Part shown: positions 29,116-39,753 of the stretch, one piece after another
Layout of the letters: the number at the start of each line of letters is the position of its first letter
How positions within the stretch are numbered: position 1 is the stretch's first letter
Assembly: GCA_020249925.1 (NCBI GenBank)
Contig: JADCER010000001.1
Span: 207,953 to 271,952 of the forward strand
Direction of reading: 5' to 3'
Source: Roseomonas sp.
GTDB taxonomy: Bacteria; Pseudomonadota; Alphaproteobacteria; Acetobacterales; Acetobacteraceae
Length of the DNA: 64,000 nucleotides
Translations under genes and position numbers: made by a program
Notes under the pieces: generated by a model
What the model was told of the DNA's origin: nothing
What the model saw: only the letters and a program-made list of their open reading frames with translations
Database searches by the model: none

Positions 29116-30006
29116 ATGGCTGTTCTTGTTAACGCCAATACCCGCGTGATGACCCAGGGCTTCACCGGGGCGCAGGGCACCTTCCATGCCGAACAGGGCA
29201 TCGCCTATGGCTCCACCTATGTCGGCGGTGTCACGCCCGGCAAGGGCGGCACCACCCATATTGGCCTGCCGGTTTTCGACACGGTGGCCGAATGCGTCGC
29301 TGCCACGCGCGCCAATGCTTCCGTGATCTATGTGCCGCCGCCCTTCGCCGCAGATGCCATTCTGGAAGCGATTGACGCGGAAGTGCCGCTGATCATCTGC
29401 ATCACGGAAGGCATTCCGGTGCTGGATATGGTGAAGGTGAAGCGCGCGCTGGATGGTTCCAAATCGCGCCTGGTTGGCCCGAATTGCCCGGGCGTGATCA
29501 CGCCAGGCGCCTGCAAAATCGGCATCATGCCAGGGCATATCCATAAGCCAGGGTCGGTCGGCATTGTCTCCCGTTCTGGGACGCTGACCTATGAAGCGGT
29601 GGCGCAAACCACGGCGGCCGGGCTTGGCCAATCCACCTGTGTCGGCATTGGCGGTGACCCGGTGAAGGGCATGGATTTCATCGAAGTGCTGGAGATGTTC
29701 CTGGCCGACCCCGATACAAAATCCATCGTCATGATCGGGGAGATTGGCGGGCAATCCGAAATCCTGGCCGCCGAATTCCTGAAGCGGGAGAATTTCGCCC
29801 CCGGCAAGCCGAATAAGCCGGTGGTGGGCTTCATTGCCGGCGCCACGGCGCCCCCCGGCCGGCGCATGGGCCATGCTGGCGCCGTGATTTCCGGCGGTGC
29901 GGATACCGCGGAAGCAAAAATGGCTGCCATGAAAGCCGCCGGGATTCACGTTGCGGATAGTCCTTCTGCGCTAGGCTCTACCATGGTCAAGGCGCTTGGC
30001 GGCTGA
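29116..30006 (+). CDS. sucD: Succinyl-CoA synthetase alpha subunit
   Basis: CoA-binding and phosphohistidine subunit, 296 residues. The N-terminal Rossmann part has [13 protein letters not shown] (15-27). The phosphorylated His lies in [13 protein letters not shown] (near 252). Its start follows the sucC stop by three bases. A 155-base gap with several GC-rich inverted repeats separates it from sucA. Confidence 0.98.
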   Translation: MAVLVNANTRVMTQGFTGAQGTFHAEQGIAYGSTYVGGVTPGKGGTTHIGLPVFDTVAECVAATRANASVIYVPPPFAADAILEAIDAEVPLIICITEGIPVLDMVKVKRALDGSKSRLVGPNCPGVITPGACKIGIMPGHIHKPGSVGIVSRSGTLTYEAVAQTTAAGLGQSTCVGIGGDPVKGMDFIEVLEMFLADPDTKSIVMIGEIGGQSEILAAEFLKRENFAPGKPNKPVVGFIAGATAPPGRRMGHAGAVISGGADTAEAKMAAMKAAGIHVADSPSALGSTMVKALGG

Positions 30007-30074
30007 TTTCGCCCTAAAGTTGAACTAGGGGGGCTGCCGCAGCGGGCGTTAAGGCCTTATGCTCGCAGCCCTCT

Positions 30075-30090
30075 GCCCCGGTGCCGGGGC
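30075..30090 (+). promoter_or_regulatory. GC-rich hairpin in the sucD-sucA gap
   Basis: GCCCCG (30075-30080) and CGGGGC (30085-30090) form a 6-bp stem with a four-base loop in the 155-base space before sucA. There is no T-run. It may be only an mRNA structure; the gap is the longest inside the TCA run and is where a separate sucA promoter would fit. Confidence 0.35.
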
Positions 30091-30161
30091 GCTGCACGGC
30101 ACCACAAGAATACATCCGCCCGACCCCAAAGGGGGCAGCCGAGGCGGGAGGGAGAAGGTTG

Positions 30162-33032
30162 ATGGCCGGAGTGGATATTCTCGCAACCGCGATGACGGGG
30201 GCGAATGCTGCCTATCTTGCTGATCTCTACGCGAGATGGACAGAAAATCCCGGAAGCGTGGACCCCACCTTTGCGGAGCTTTTCGCTTCCCTGAATGATG
30301 AAGCCCGCGCAGTGCTGACGGATGCCTCGGGCGCATCCTGGGCGCCGCGCATCCGTGGTGCCTTCGGGCCGGAACCCGAAAAACCAGCGCCCGCCAAAGG
30401 CGCCAAGCCAACCGCGGCGGACCCGGAAGCCACGCGCCGCGCGGTGCTGGATTCGATCCGGGCGCTGATGCTGATCCGCAGCTATCGCGTGCGCGGGCAT
30501 CTTGAAGCGCGGCTTGATCCGCTTGGCCTGCAAGTGCCCAAATCCCATCCCGAGCTTGACCCCAAGACCTATGGCTTCACGGATGAGGATTTAGATCGGC
30601 CGATCTTCCTTGATTTCGTGCTCGGCAAGGAAACCGCCAGCTTGCGCGAAATCCTCGCCATTTGCCGCGCTTCCTATTGCGGTTCGATCGGCGTTGAATT
30701 CATGCATATCCAGGACCCGGATCAAAAATCCTGGATCCAGCGCCGCATTGAAGGCGCCCCCTGGGTCGGCGCTTTCGATACCACGCAAAAAAATCAGATC
30801 CTGCAACAACTGACGGAAGCGGAAGGCTTTGAAGCCTTCTGCGCGCGGAAATTCGTCGGCACCAAGCGCTTTGGCCTGGAAGGCGGTGAAACCACCATCC
30901 CGGCGGTGCAAGCAGCGATTGAAACCGCGGCCAAGCACGGGGCCAAGGAAATCGTGATCGGCATGGCCCATCGCGGGCGGCTCAATATGCTGGTCAATGT
31001 GGTGAAGAAATCCTTCACCCAGGTGTTTTCGGAATTCAAAGGCAATTCGGCCAATCCGGATGACATCGAAAGCTCGGGCGATGTGAAATACCATCTGGGC
31101 ACCAGCACCGATATCGAAATTGCCGGGAATAAGGTCCATCTTTCGCTGCAACCCAATCCTTCGCACCTGGAAGCGGTTGATCCGGTGGTCGCCGGCAAGG
31201 TGCGCGCGCGGCAGGATATGGCGGGCGATATCAAGGGCCGGCGTTCCGTGATGGGCATTCTGCTGCATGGCGATGCGGCCTTTGCGGGCCAGGGCGTGGT
31301 TTATGAAACGCTCGCCATGAGTCAGCTTATTGGTTATCGCACCGGCGGCACGTTGCATATCGTCACCAATAACCAGATCGGCTTCACCACGGTGCCGGCG
31401 CATGCCTATTCCGGGCTTTATTGCACCGATGTGGCGAAGGCCGTGCAGGCGCCGATCCTGCATGTGAATGGCGATGATCCGGAAGCGGTGGTGTTCTGTG
31501 CGCGTCTGGCCGCCGAATTCCGCATGGTGTTTGGTGCGGATGTGGTGCTTGATATCGTCTGCTATCGTCGTCACGGCCATAATGAAAGCGATGAGCCCGC
31601 CTTCACTCAGCCGCTGATGTATAACCGCATCCGCGAAATGCGCACGACACGCACGCTTTATGCGGATCGCCTGGCGCAGGAGGGGTATGTACCCTCAGAA
31701 TCCTCCAAGGCCATGCTGGATGCCTTCAACGCGCGGTTGGAAGAAGCTTTTGAGGCTTCGCAAGCCTATCGCCCGAATAAGGCGGATTGGCTGGAAGGCC
31801 ATTGGTCCGGCCTGCGCCCGGCGGGCTCCACGGATGAGGCCGAGCAGCTTGAAGCGACTTCCGTCGCGCCGGAGATTCTGAAGGAAGTTGGTGAGGCGTT
31901 GAGCCGGGTGCCAGCCGATTTTGGCGTGAATTCCAAAATCGCACGGCAATTGGAACAAAAGCGCCAGGCGATTGAAACCGGGGAGGGGATTGATTGGGCG
32001 ACCGGTGAGGCCCTTGCTTTCGGGTCCCTGTTGCTGGAAGGCCATCGCGTGCGCTTGTCAGGTGAGGATGTGCAGCGCGGCACCTTCAGCCATCGCCATG
32101 CGGTCTTGATTGATCAGGCAACGCAGGCGGAATACACGCCGCTCAATAACATTCGCGCCGGTCAGGCGAAGTTCGAAGCCTTCAATTCGCTGCTCGCGGA
32201 ATTTGGCGTGCTTGGTTTTGACTATGGCTATTCGCTGGCCGATCCGAAGACGCTGGTGCTTTGGGAAGGGCAGTTTGGCGATTTCGCCAATGGCGCGCAG
32301 GTCATCATTGACCAGTTCATCGCCTCGGGTGAGACCAAGTGGCTGCGCATGTCGGGCCTCGTGATGCTGCTGCCCCATGGCTATGAAGGGCAGGGGCCGG
32401 AACATTCCTCCGCCCGGCTTGAACGCTATTTGCAGCTTTGCGCGGAACGCAATATGCGCGTTTGCAACTTCACGACGCCCGCCAATTACTTCCATGCGCT
32501 GCGCCGGCAGATGAAGGCGAATTACCGCAAGCCCTTGGTGGTGATGACGCCGAAATCCTTGCTGCGGCACAAGCTCGCCATCAGCAATCTCTCGGAATTC
32601 GGCCCTGGCAGTGGGTTCCGGCATGTGATTGATGAGGTGGATAAGATCGCGCCGGCGAGGAAGATCCGCCGCGTCGTGCTGTGTACCGGCAAGGTCTATT
32701 ATGATCTGCTGCAGGAACGCCGTGATAAGGGCATCAAGGATGTCGCGATTGTGCGGCTGGAACAGCTTTACCCCTTCCCACGCATCAGCCTGCCGCGCGT
32801 GCTGGCGCAATATGGCAATGCGGAAGTGGTCTGGTGCCAGGAAGAGCCTGAGAATATGGGCGCGTGGAATTTCGTGGATCGCCGCATTGAAAGCGTCTTG
32901 AAGACGCTGGATATCGCGGCAAAGCGCCCCGAATATGTGGGCCGGGAGGAGGCGGCGAGCCCCGCCACCGGCCTTGCCAAGGTGCATCAACATCAACAGG
33001 AAGCATTGGTGCGCGCGGCCCTGGCGGGCTGA
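30162..33032 (+). CDS. sucA: 2-Oxoglutarate dehydrogenase E1 component
   Basis: ThDP-dependent decarboxylating subunit of the 2-oxoglutarate dehydrogenase complex, 956 residues. The start is set at ATG 30162, preceded by GGGAGGGAGAAGG; an earlier ATG at 30081 adds 27 residues without family match. The N-terminal E2-binding stretch ([12 protein letters not shown], about 14-25), the active-site [14 protein letters not shown] (about 294-307), the Th[15 protein letters not shown] (about 367-379) and [20 protein letters not shown] in the C-terminal domain are intact. sucB follows after 29 bases. Confidence 0.97.
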   Translation: MAGVDILATAMTGANAAYLADLYARWTENPGSVDPTFAELFASLNDEARAVLTDASGASWAPRIRGAFGPEPEKPAPAKGAKPTAADPEATRRAVLDSIRALMLIRSYRVRGHLEARLDPLGLQVPKSHPELDPKTYGFTDEDLDRPIFLDFVLGKETASLREILAICRASYCGSIGVEFMHIQDPDQKSWIQRRIEGAPWVGAFDTTQKNQILQQLTEAEGFEAFCARKFVGTKRFGLEGGETTIPAVQAAIETAAKHGAKEIVIGMAHRGRLNMLVNVVKKSFTQVFSEFKGNSANPDDIESSGDVKYHLGTSTDIEIAGNKVHLSLQPNPSHLEAVDPVVAGKVRARQDMAGDIKGRRSVMGILLHGDAAFAGQGVVYETLAMSQLIGYRTGGTLHIVTNNQIGFTTVPAHAYSGLYCTDVAKAVQAPILHVNGDDPEAVVFCARLAAEFRMVFGADVVLDIVCYRRHGHNESDEPAFTQPLMYNRIREMRTTRTLYADRLAQEGYVPSESSKAMLDAFNARLEEAFEASQAYRPNKADWLEGHWSGLRPAGSTDEAEQLEATSVAPEILKEVGEALSRVPADFGVNSKIARQLEQKRQAIETGEGIDWATGEALAFGSLLLEGHRVRLSGEDVQRGTFSHRHAVLIDQATQAEYTPLNNIRAGQAKFEAFNSLLAEFGVLGFDYGYSLADPKTLVLWEGQFGDFANGAQVIIDQFIASGETKWLRMSGLVMLLPHGYEGQGPEHSSARLERYLQLCAERNMRVCNFTTPANYFHALRRQMKANYRKPLVVMTPKSLLRHKLAISNLSEFGPGSGFRHVIDEVDKIAPARKIRRVVLCTGKVYYDLLQERRDKGIKDVAIVRLEQLYPFPRISLPRVLAQYGNAEVVWCQEEPENMGAWNFVDRRIESVLKTLDIAAKRPEYVGREEAASPATGLAKVHQHQQEALVRAALAG

Positions 33033-33061
33033 CGCGTATTGGTTTTGGAACGGATCGAGCA

Positions 33062-34267
33062 ATGACCGATATTGTCGTGCCCAGCCTGGGCGAAAGCGTT
33101 TCTTCCGCCACCGTCGCGCGTTGGCTGAAAAAAGCCGGTGAGGCCGTGACGGCGGATGAGCCCTTGGTGGAGCTTGAAACCGACAAGGTGACGGTGGAAG
33201 TGAATGCGCCGGTAGCTGGCGTGATCGCCGCCATTGCTGCCGATACGGGCGCGGAAGTGGTACCAGGTGCCGTATTGGGCAGTATTCAGGCCGGCGCCGC
33301 CGTGGGTGCCGCCAAGCCCGTTGCTGCGCCCGCTCCGGCGCCCAAGCCTGCGGCGCCAGCACCTGCACCTGTTGCACCTGCAGCAGGCCATGCGCCGATG
33401 CCAGCGGCGGCGAAGATGATTGCCGAAGCAGGTGTTTCTGCCGCCGCGATTGGCGCGGGTACGGGCAAGGATGGGCGCATCACCAAGGGCGATGTGCTGG
33501 CCTATTTGGCGCAGCCGGTTGCCGCGCCGGCGCCCGCACCCGCCGCGCGGCCTTCGCGCGCGCCGGAAGCGGGTGAGGAGCGCGTGAAAATGACGCGGCT
33601 TCGTGCCACCATCGCGCGCCGCTTGAAGGAAGCGCAGAATACGGCGGCGATGCTGACCACCTTCAATGAGGTGGATATGTCAGCTGCCATGGCGCTGCGT
33701 TCAGAATATCGGGATGCCTTTGAAAAGCGCCATGGGGTGAAGCTTGGCTTCATGTCCTTCTTTGTGAAGGCGTGTATTGCCGCGCTCAAGGAATTCCCGG
33801 CGGTGAATGCCGAGATTGATGGCGATGAGATTGTCTATAAGAATTTCGTGCATATGGGCATTGCGGTGGGTGGGCCTTCGGGCCTGGTGGTGCCGGTGCT
33901 GCGCAATGCCGATACGATGGGCTTTGCCGAGATTGAAAAGCGCATCGGCGAATTCGGCAAGCGCGCGCGTGATGGTGCCTTGAAGCTTGAGGAATTGGCC
34001 GGTGGTTCCTTCACCATCACCAATGGCGGCATTTATGGTTCCTTGATGTCCACGCCGATCTTGAACCCGCCGCAATCGGGCATTCTTGGCATGCATAAAA
34101 TTCAGGATCGCCCCATGGCGGTGGCCGGCAAGATCGAAATCCGCCCCATGATGTATATCGCACTTTCTTATGACCATCGCATTGTGGATGGTAAGGAGGC
34201 GGTGAGCTTCCTTGTGCGCGTCAAGGAAAGCGTTGAGGACCCGCGGCGGTTGATGCTGGATATCTGA
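33062..34267 (+). CDS. sucB: Dihydrolipoyl succinyltransferase, E2 of 2-oxoglutarate dehydrogenase
   Basis: E2 core of the complex, 401 residues. One lipoyl domain with the modified Lys in ETDKVTVEV (K42), an Ala/Pro-rich flexible linker (about 78-110), a peripheral-subunit-binding domain (about 112-150), a second Ala/Pro linker, and the catalytic domain with [13 protein letters not shown] (H372, D376). A strong terminator follows seven bases after the stop, so sucB closes the run and lpd has its own promoter. Confidence 0.97.
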   Translation: MTDIVVPSLGESVSSATVARWLKKAGEAVTADEPLVELETDKVTVEVNAPVAGVIAAIAADTGAEVVPGAVLGSIQAGAAVGAAKPVAAPAPAPKPAAPAPAPVAPAAGHAPMPAAAKMIAEAGVSAAAIGAGTGKDGRITKGDVLAYLAQPVAAPAPAPAARPSRAPEAGEERVKMTRLRATIARRLKEAQNTAAMLTTFNEVDMSAAMALRSEYRDAFEKRHGVKLGFMSFFVKACIAALKEFPAVNAEIDGDEIVYKNFVHMGIAVGGPSGLVVPVLRNADTMGFAEIEKRIGEFGKRARDGALKLEELAGGSFTITNGGIYGSLMSTPILNPPQSGILGMHKIQDRPMAVAGKIEIRPMMYIALSYDHRIVDGKEAVSFLVRVKESVEDPRRLMLDI

Positions 34268-34273
34268 ACAGGA

Positions 34274-34301
34274 CGGGAGGGCATTGAACCCTCCCGTTTT
34301 T
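34274..34301 (+). terminator. Rho-independent terminator after sucB
   Basis: CGGGAGGG (34274-34281) pairs perfectly with CCCTCCCG (34289-34296), with a seven-base loop and TTTTT (34297-34301). It ends four bases before the stop of the convergent Bug gene. Confidence 0.93.
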
Positions 34302-34305
34302 CTTT

Positions 34306-35274
34306 TCAGTCAATGCTGAGCTTCAATCTTCTGACCATGCGTTCTTCATAGACCGCACGTTCACGGGCGAATTTTGTGTAGTCTGCCGGCCCGAGATATT
34401 CGTCGGGCAGGTCGTGTTTCTTCATATATTCCTGAACCAGCGGGTGATGCTGCGTTTTTTTAAAGGCTTGATGCAGGAATTCGGTTATCTCAGGGTCCAT
34501 GCCTTTCGGGCCCGTTATCCCGTAGGGTGACGTGACCACCATATCATAGCCCAACTCGCGCAGGGTTGGTGCATTTGGAAAGGCGCTGAGCCTTTCGCGA
34601 GTCCAAACCGCCAATAGACGCAACTGCCCCGATTCCACATTCGGCGCCCAGGAATTGGAATTGGCGATGCAGTCAATCTGGCGTGCGAGAAGCGCCGTGA
34701 TGTTTTCCGATGTGCCGCGATAGGGCACATGGATCATTTCGACGTTCTCTTTTTCGCAAAGCTCTTCCATGGCGAGGTGATTGGAAGTGGCGATGCCCGA
34801 AGTGCCATAGGTCAATTGCCCAGGCTTCTGGCGCGCTTCGGCAAACATGTCCTTCAGGCCGTTCCATCCTGAAGCCGGATGCACCACGTGACCAAAAATG
34901 AAGCCGGTCTGCTGCATGATATAGGTGAAGTCATTCACCGGGTCCCATGTTGGGCGCCTGGTCAGGAAGGGATGTCGGATCACCGATAGGTGGTGATGCG
35001 CGATGGTATACCCATCTGGCCTGGCTTGCGTCAGCAATTGCTGGGCAGCCAGCGTGCCGCGCGCGCCGGGGCGATTTTCAATAATGATGGATTGGCCATA
35101 TTCCTGCAGAAACAACTCGTTTTGCAGCCGCATGAAGCCATCAAGCAGGCCGCCTGGCGCCCAGGGGATCAGGAAACGAATGGGCCTATTCGGGAAGCGC
35201 CCCTGGCCGAGTGCTGGCGCGGCCAAAAGGCTCGCACCCAGCCCAAGTGCCGCACGGCGATGGAATGTCACCAT
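34306..35274 (-). CDS. Bug/TctC-family substrate receptor (no. 3), tandem paralog of no. 4
   Basis: Periplasmic receptor, 322 residues. Leader TFHRRAALGLGASLLAAPALGQ, then PIRFLIPWAPGG. The ligand loop HVPYRG is at about 181-186. Shared with the next gene are the stretches WAPNVESGQLR, TLRELGYDMVV and GPKGMDP plus a basic VRRLKLSID end, so the two arose by duplication. The gene lies 11 bases after the end of no. 4 on the same strand. Both are wedged between sucB and lpd on the opposite strand. The ligand is unknown. Confidence 0.9.
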   Translation of the reverse strand: MVTFHRRAALGLGASLLAAPALGQGRFPNRPIRFLIPWAPGGLLDGFMRLQNELFLQEYGQSIIIENRPGARGTLAAQQLLTQARPDGYTIAHHHLSVIRHPFLTRRPTWDPVNDFTYIMQQTGFIFGHVVHPASGWNGLKDMFAEARQKPGQLTYGTSGIATSNHLAMEELCEKENVEMIHVPYRGTSENITALLARQIDCIANSNSWAPNVESGQLRLLAVWTRERLSAFPNAPTLRELGYDMVVTSPYGITGPKGMDPEITEFLHQAFKKTQHHPLVQEYMKKHDLPDEYLGPADYTKFARERAVYEERMVRRLKLSID

Positions 35275-35285
35275 GGCGTGCCCCC

Positions 35286-36272
35286 TCAGCCATCCAGTGT
35301 CAGACCAAGGCGGCGCACCATGGTCTTTTCATATTCGACACGTTCCACGATGAAGCGGCGGTAGCTTTCCGTGTCCTGATACACCAGCGGCATGTCGAAT
35401 TGGCTGCGGATGCGCGTGTTTTCGGGGCTGAACAGCGCGTCCTTCATCGCGTCATGCAGCACGCGCACAATGCCGGGGTCCATGCCCTTGGGGCCGCTGA
35501 CACCGTAAGGGGAAGCAACGACCATATCATAGCCAAGTTCCTTCAGGGTGGGCACGGCGGGGAAGCGCGGGGCGCGTTCCGCGCTCCAGACCGCAAGTGC
35601 CCGCATCTGCCCGGCCTCCACATTGGGCGCCCAGGTGGAGCTATCGCAGATCATATCCACCTGGCCGGAAAGCACGGCGGTGACACCTTCATTGGCGCCG
35701 CGGAAGGGCACATGCGTCAGGCTGATCTTCTCAATCTCCTGAATGCTTTCCATGGCAAGGTGATTGGTGGTGCCGATGCCGCTGGTGGAATAGGTGAGCC
35801 TACCGGGATTGGCGCGGGCAAAGGCGATCAGATCCTGCCAGGATTTGAGCGGGCTATCGGCCTTCACGGCCGTGCCGAACAGCCAACCGGTCATGCCGAT
35901 GATATGGGTGAAATCGCCAATCGGGTCCCAGCCGGGTGTGCGCATCATCCAGGGCCGGCGCAGCACGGAAAGATGCATCTGCGTCAGCGTATAGCCATCG
36001 GGCCGCGCCTGTTGCGCGACCGCAAGCGGCCCCAGCGTACCGCCGGCGCCGGGGCGGTTCTGCACCACCATGGGCTGGCCGAGCGCCTTGCCGACAAGCT
36101 CCGCAATGGAACGGAGCTGCGCATCAGCGGACCCGCCGGCGGGCCAGGGCACAACCAGCTGGATGGGGCGTTCCGGAAAGCGCCCCTGGGCCCGGGCAAG
36201 GCCAGGGGCTGCAAGCGCCGCCCCGGTTGCGGCCAGCGCCAAGCGGCGAGAGATGAGTGTGGGTTTTGTCAT
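35286..36272 (-). CDS. Bug/TctC-family substrate receptor (no. 4), tandem paralog of no. 3
   Basis: Periplasmic receptor, 328 residues. The start is set at ATG 36272, preceded by GGGGAGG and giving a Tat-like leader (ISRRLALAATGAALAAPGLA). The longer ORF to 36452 would overlap the start of lpd and is rejected. Contains HVPFRG, WAPNVEAGQMR, TLKELGYDMVV and GPKGMDP in the same order as its neighbour. It is first in a two-gene transcript divergent from lpd; the 157-base gap holds both promoters. Confidence 0.9.
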   Translation of the reverse strand: MTKPTLISRRLALAATGAALAAPGLARAQGRFPERPIQLVVPWPAGGSADAQLRSIAELVGKALGQPMVVQNRPGAGGTLGPLAVAQQARPDGYTLTQMHLSVLRRPWMMRTPGWDPIGDFTHIIGMTGWLFGTAVKADSPLKSWQDLIAFARANPGRLTYSTSGIGTTNHLAMESIQEIEKISLTHVPFRGANEGVTAVLSGQVDMICDSSTWAPNVEAGQMRALAVWSAERAPRFPAVPTLKELGYDMVVASPYGVSGPKGMDPGIVRVLHDAMKDALFSPENTRIRSQFDMPLVYQDTESYRRFIVERVEYEKTMVRRLGLTLDG

Positions 36273-36429
36273 GTTTCTGCCTCCCCAAGGCGCGTCTATC
36301 GGCGCCTGTTGCTGGGCATAGGATAGGGCGGAAACGCGGAAAAACCCAAGCCCAATTCCATGGCTTGATCGGCCCGCCCGCCCGGTCCAAACATGGCGGC
36401 GAAAACAAACGGGTTGAGGACGCCTGACC

Positions 36430-37821
36430 ATGAGTGAAGCCTTTGACGTCATCGTGATTGGTGCCGGCCCCGGCGGTTATGTTTGCGCCATTCGCGCCGC
36501 GCAGCTGGGGATGAAGGTCGCCTGTGTTGAGAAGCGCGAGACACTGGGCGGCACCTGCCTCAATGTCGGGTGCATTCCATCGAAGGCGCTGCTGCAATCC
36601 TCGGAACATTATGAGGAAGCGCTGCATAAGCTTGCCGATCATGGTGTTACGGTCGGTTCGGTGAAGCTTGATCTGGCGCGGATGCAGGCCCGCAAGGGTG
36701 AGGTGGTGGGCGCCAATGTGAAGGGTGTTGAGTTCCTATTCCGCAAGAACAAGGTCACCTGGCTGAAGGGTGAGGGCAGCATCACCGCGCCCGGCACTGT
36801 CAGTGTGGCCGGCAAGGAATACTCCGCCAAGCGCATCGTGATCGCGAGCGGGAGTGAAAGCATTCCCCTGCCGGGCGTTGAGGTGGATGAAAAGCAGATC
36901 GTGACTTCCACCGGCGGCTTGGAATTGACGAATGTGCCGAAGCATCTGGTGGTGATTGGTGGTGGCTATATCGGGTTGGAATTGGGCAGCGTCTGGCGCC
37001 GCTTGGGGGCGGAGGTGACGGTGGTGGAATTCCTCGACCGTCTGGTGCCGAGCATGGATTTGGAAGTGGGCAAGGCGTTTGAACGCATCCTGGCCAAGCA
37101 GGGCATCAAGACGAGGCTGAAGACCAAGGTGATGGGCGCCACCAAGTCAAAGAAGGGTGTCACGCTGAAATTGGAACCCGCGGCCGGTGGTGCGGCGGAA
37201 GAACTGACCGCCGATGTTGTGCTGGTTGCGATTGGGCGCCGGCCTTACGTGGCGGGGCTTGGGCTGGATAAGGTGGGTGTCGCTTTGGATGAACGTGGGC
37301 GCATCAAGGTGGATGGCCATTACGCCACCAATGTGCCGGGCATCTACGCGCTTGGCGATGTGATTGCGGGCCCCATGCTGGCGCATAAGGCGGAAGAAGA
37401 AGGTGTGGCACTCGCGGAAATTCTGGCGGGGCAAAAGCCGCATCTGAATTACGGCGCGATCCCGGGTGTGGTTTATACTTGGCCGGAGGTTGCTTCGGTG
37501 GGTGAGACGGAAGAACAGCTCAAGACCCGTGGTGTCGCCTATAAGATCGGCAAATTCCCCTTCACCGCGAATGGCCGCGCGCGGGCCATGGGGGATATGG
37601 ATGGGTTTGTGAAGATCCTCGCCGACAAGGCAACGGATATGGTGTTGGGCGCGCATATCATCGGCCCGGATGCGGGCACGCTGATTGCGGAATTGGTCCT
37701 GGCGATGGAATTCGGCGCAAGTGCCGAGGATGTGGCGCGCACTTGCCATGCGCATCCCTCATTGAATGAGGCGGTGAAGGAAGCGGCACTCGCCGTGGAT
37801 GGGCGGGCGCTGCATATCTGA
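36430..37821 (+). CDS. lpdA: Dihydrolipoamide dehydrogenase (E3)
   Basis: Flavoprotein that reoxidises the lipoyl groups of the 2-oxoglutarate dehydrogenase complex, 463 residues. It has FAD-binding VIGAGPGGYVCAIRAA (9-24), redox pair GGTCLNVGC (Cys 43 and 48), NAD-binding VIGGGYIGLELG (about 176-187), and the C-terminal His-Glu pair in HAHPSLNE (H442, E447). It is separated from sucB by two Bug genes on the other strand, which is unusual; in related genomes E3 normally follows E2 directly or after small genes. Confidence 0.97.
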   Translation: MSEAFDVIVIGAGPGGYVCAIRAAQLGMKVACVEKRETLGGTCLNVGCIPSKALLQSSEHYEEALHKLADHGVTVGSVKLDLARMQARKGEVVGANVKGVEFLFRKNKVTWLKGEGSITAPGTVSVAGKEYSAKRIVIASGSESIPLPGVEVDEKQIVTSTGGLELTNVPKHLVVIGGGYIGLELGSVWRRLGAEVTVVEFLDRLVPSMDLEVGKAFERILAKQGIKTRLKTKVMGATKSKKGVTLKLEPAAGGAAEELTADVVLVAIGRRPYVAGLGLDKVGVALDERGRIKVDGHYATNVPGIYALGDVIAGPMLAHKAEEEGVALAEILAGQKPHLNYGAIPGVVYTWPEVASVGETEEQLKTRGVAYKIGKFPFTANGRARAMGDMDGFVKILADKATDMVLGAHIIGPDAGTLIAELVLAMEFGASAEDVARTCHAHPSLNEAVKEAALAVDGRALHI

Positions 37822-37831
37822 CGCGCCAGTT

Positions 37832-38479
37832 TCAGATGGCCGCCGGGGCCTTGAAGCCGCCTTCCTTCGCCAAATCCGCCGCGCGCCACAAATACCAGGC
37901 CGCGGTGGTGCGATAGGGCGCCCAAGCCTCCCCGATTTCGGCGAGTGCTTTCGGTTTTGGCTGTTCGGGCAGGCCCGCCGCAACGCGGTAGCCTTCGCGC
38001 ACGCCGAAATCATCCACGGGCAGGATATCGGCGCGCCCCAAGGTGAAGATCAGCAGCATCTCCACCGTCCAGCGCCCAACACCGCGCAAGGCCACCAGCC
38101 TTTCGATCAAGACCTCATCCGAAAGGCGGCGCGCGGCGGCGCGATCAGGGATAACGCCTAGCGCGGCCTTTTCGGCAATGTCGCGAATGGCGAGCACCTT
38201 ATTGGCCGAAAGCCCGGCGCCGCGCATTGCCTCGGGCGATAAGGCCAGCACCGATTCAGGCGCGGGAAAACCAGGACCGGGACAAAGCGCGATGAAGCGG
38301 CCGAGTATCGCTTCCGCCGCGCGGCCATGCACCTGTTGATGGGCAATGGCGCGCACCAAAGCCTCATAGGGTTGGCGCCGCGCAGGCTTCAGCGTCAACG
38401 GCCCCACCTGGCGGATGACGCGCTTCAGCACGGCATCGCGCCTGAGGTGGCGCAAGGCTTCCGGCGTGCCGAGGCTCAT
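37832..38479 (-). CDS. HhH-GPD DNA glycosylase, 3-methyladenine DNA glycosylase II type (AlkA-like no. 1)
   Basis: Base-excision repair enzyme that removes alkylated bases, 215 residues. The helix-hairpin-helix LRGVGRWTVEMLL (about 140-152) is followed by the catalytic Asp in LPVDDFGV (about 163-170). The start at ATG 38479 overlaps the dctM stop (ATGA), so translation is coupled to TRAP system 2. The longer ORF to 38569 reads into dctM and is rejected. The coupling of a repair gene to an importer is odd and may simply give read-through expression. Confidence 0.88.
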   Translation of the reverse strand: MSLGTPEALRHLRRDAVLKRVIRQVGPLTLKPARRQPYEALVRAIAHQQVHGRAAEAILGRFIALCPGPGFPAPESVLALSPEAMRGAGLSANKVLAIRDIAEKAALGVIPDRAAARRLSDEVLIERLVALRGVGRWTVEMLLIFTLGRADILPVDDFGVREGYRVAAGLPEQPKPKALAEIGEAWAPYRTTAAWYLWRAADLAKEGGFKAPAAI

Positions 38480-39753
38480 CTGAACACGAGATGCGGCAAG
38501 GTCAGCGTAATCCAGGGCACGTAAGTGATGACCATGAGCGCGCCAAAGACCACCGCAATGAAAATCCACAAATAGCGCATCATCTGGTCAACCCCGCAGC
38601 GGGCGACTTGCGCGGCGGCAAACAGGTTGACGCCAAAGGGCGGCGTGATCATGCCAAGCGCCAGATTGACCACCATGATGGTGCCGAAATGCACCTGGTC
38701 AATGCCAAGCTTTTCCGCCGCTTCCGCCAGGATCGGCGCCAGCACGATGATGGAAGCAGATGTTTCCACGAACATCCCAACCACAAACAGGAACAGATTG
38801 ACCACCAGCAGATAAAGGCCGGAACTGTCGAAGCTTGTCGCGATCCATTCCGCCGCAATATCCGGCACGCCCTGGCGATTGAGCAGCCAGGAAAACACTG
38901 CCGCGCAGGCGATGATGAACATGATAACGGCGCTGGAGATCACAGATTTCTTGAAAATGGGGAAAAGGTCACGCCAGGCGATTTCCCGATGCACGAAAAG
39001 CCCGATGATCAGCGCATAGACCACGGCAATGACCGAAGCTTCGGTTGGTGTGGTCACGCCACCGTAAATGCCGCCCAGCACCACAAAGGGCATCAGCAGT
39101 GCAAAGCCTGCCTGACGCGTTGCGGTCAGGAAGGGCAGGCGGCCAACGCCATCCTGCTTGCCCCAGCCTGTGACGCGGCACCAGATCAGCACGGTGGCAA
39201 TCAAGGAAGCGCCAATCAGAATGCCCGGCCCAAAGCCCGCGATAAACAGCTCCGGGATCGAGGTTTGCGTGGTGACACCATAAAGGATCATGGGAATGGA
39301 TGGCGGGATGATGACGCCAAGCTCAGCCGCGGTGGCCTGCAAGGCGGCAGCGAAGGGCACCGGATAACCCGCGCGCACCAAGGCCGGGATCATGATGGCG
39401 CCAATGGCGAAGGTGGTGGCAACACTGCTGCCGCTGATGGCGGCAAAGATCATGCAGGTGATCACGCAGGTCGCCGGCAGCCCGCCCTGAATGCCACCCA
39501 CGATGGATCGCGCGAATTCCACCAGCCGGCGCGAAATGCCCCCCACTTCCATGAGGTTGCCTGCCAGGATGAAGAAGGGAATCGCGGCGAGCGGAAAGCG
39601 GTCCAGCGAGACGAAAAGCTGCTGCGCCACCACGACCAGCGGGAAACTTGTGAAGCCATGAATGCCGACAATGGCGGCAAGGCCAATGGCAATGGCGACC
39701 GGAATGCTGGCGGCAAAAAGCACCAGCATGATGGTGAGCATGGTGCCGCTCAT
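38476..39753 (-). CDS. TRAP transporter large permease DctM (system 2)
   Basis: Main membrane subunit, 425 residues, normal length, about twelve membrane segments. Hallmarks are ISGSSVATTFAIGAIMIP (about 109-126), PPSIPMILYGV (about 150-160) and GGVTTPTEASVIAVVYAL (about 221-238). It overlaps dctQ upstream by four bases and the AlkA-like gene downstream by four. It belongs to the C4-dicarboxylate-like DctM group rather than the long form of system 1. Confidence 0.92.
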   Translation of the reverse strand: MSGTMLTIMLVLFAASIPVAIAIGLAAIVGIHGFTSFPLVVVAQQLFVSLDRFPLAAIPFFILAGNLMEVGGISRRLVEFARSIVGGIQGGLPATCVITCMIFAAISGSSVATTFAIGAIMIPALVRAGYPVPFAAALQATAAELGVIIPPSIPMILYGVTTQTSIPELFIAGFGPGILIGASLIATVLIWCRVTGWGKQDGVGRLPFLTATRQAGFALLMPFVVLGGIYGGVTTPTEASVIAVVYALIIGLFVHREIAWRDLFPIFKKSVISSAVIMFIIACAAVFSWLLNRQGVPDIAAEWIATSFDSSGLYLLVVNLFLFVVGMFVETSASIIVLAPILAEAAEKLGIDQVHFGTIMVVNLALGMITPPFGVNLFAAAQVARCGVDQMMRYLWIFIAVVFGALMVITYVPWITLTLPHLVFR

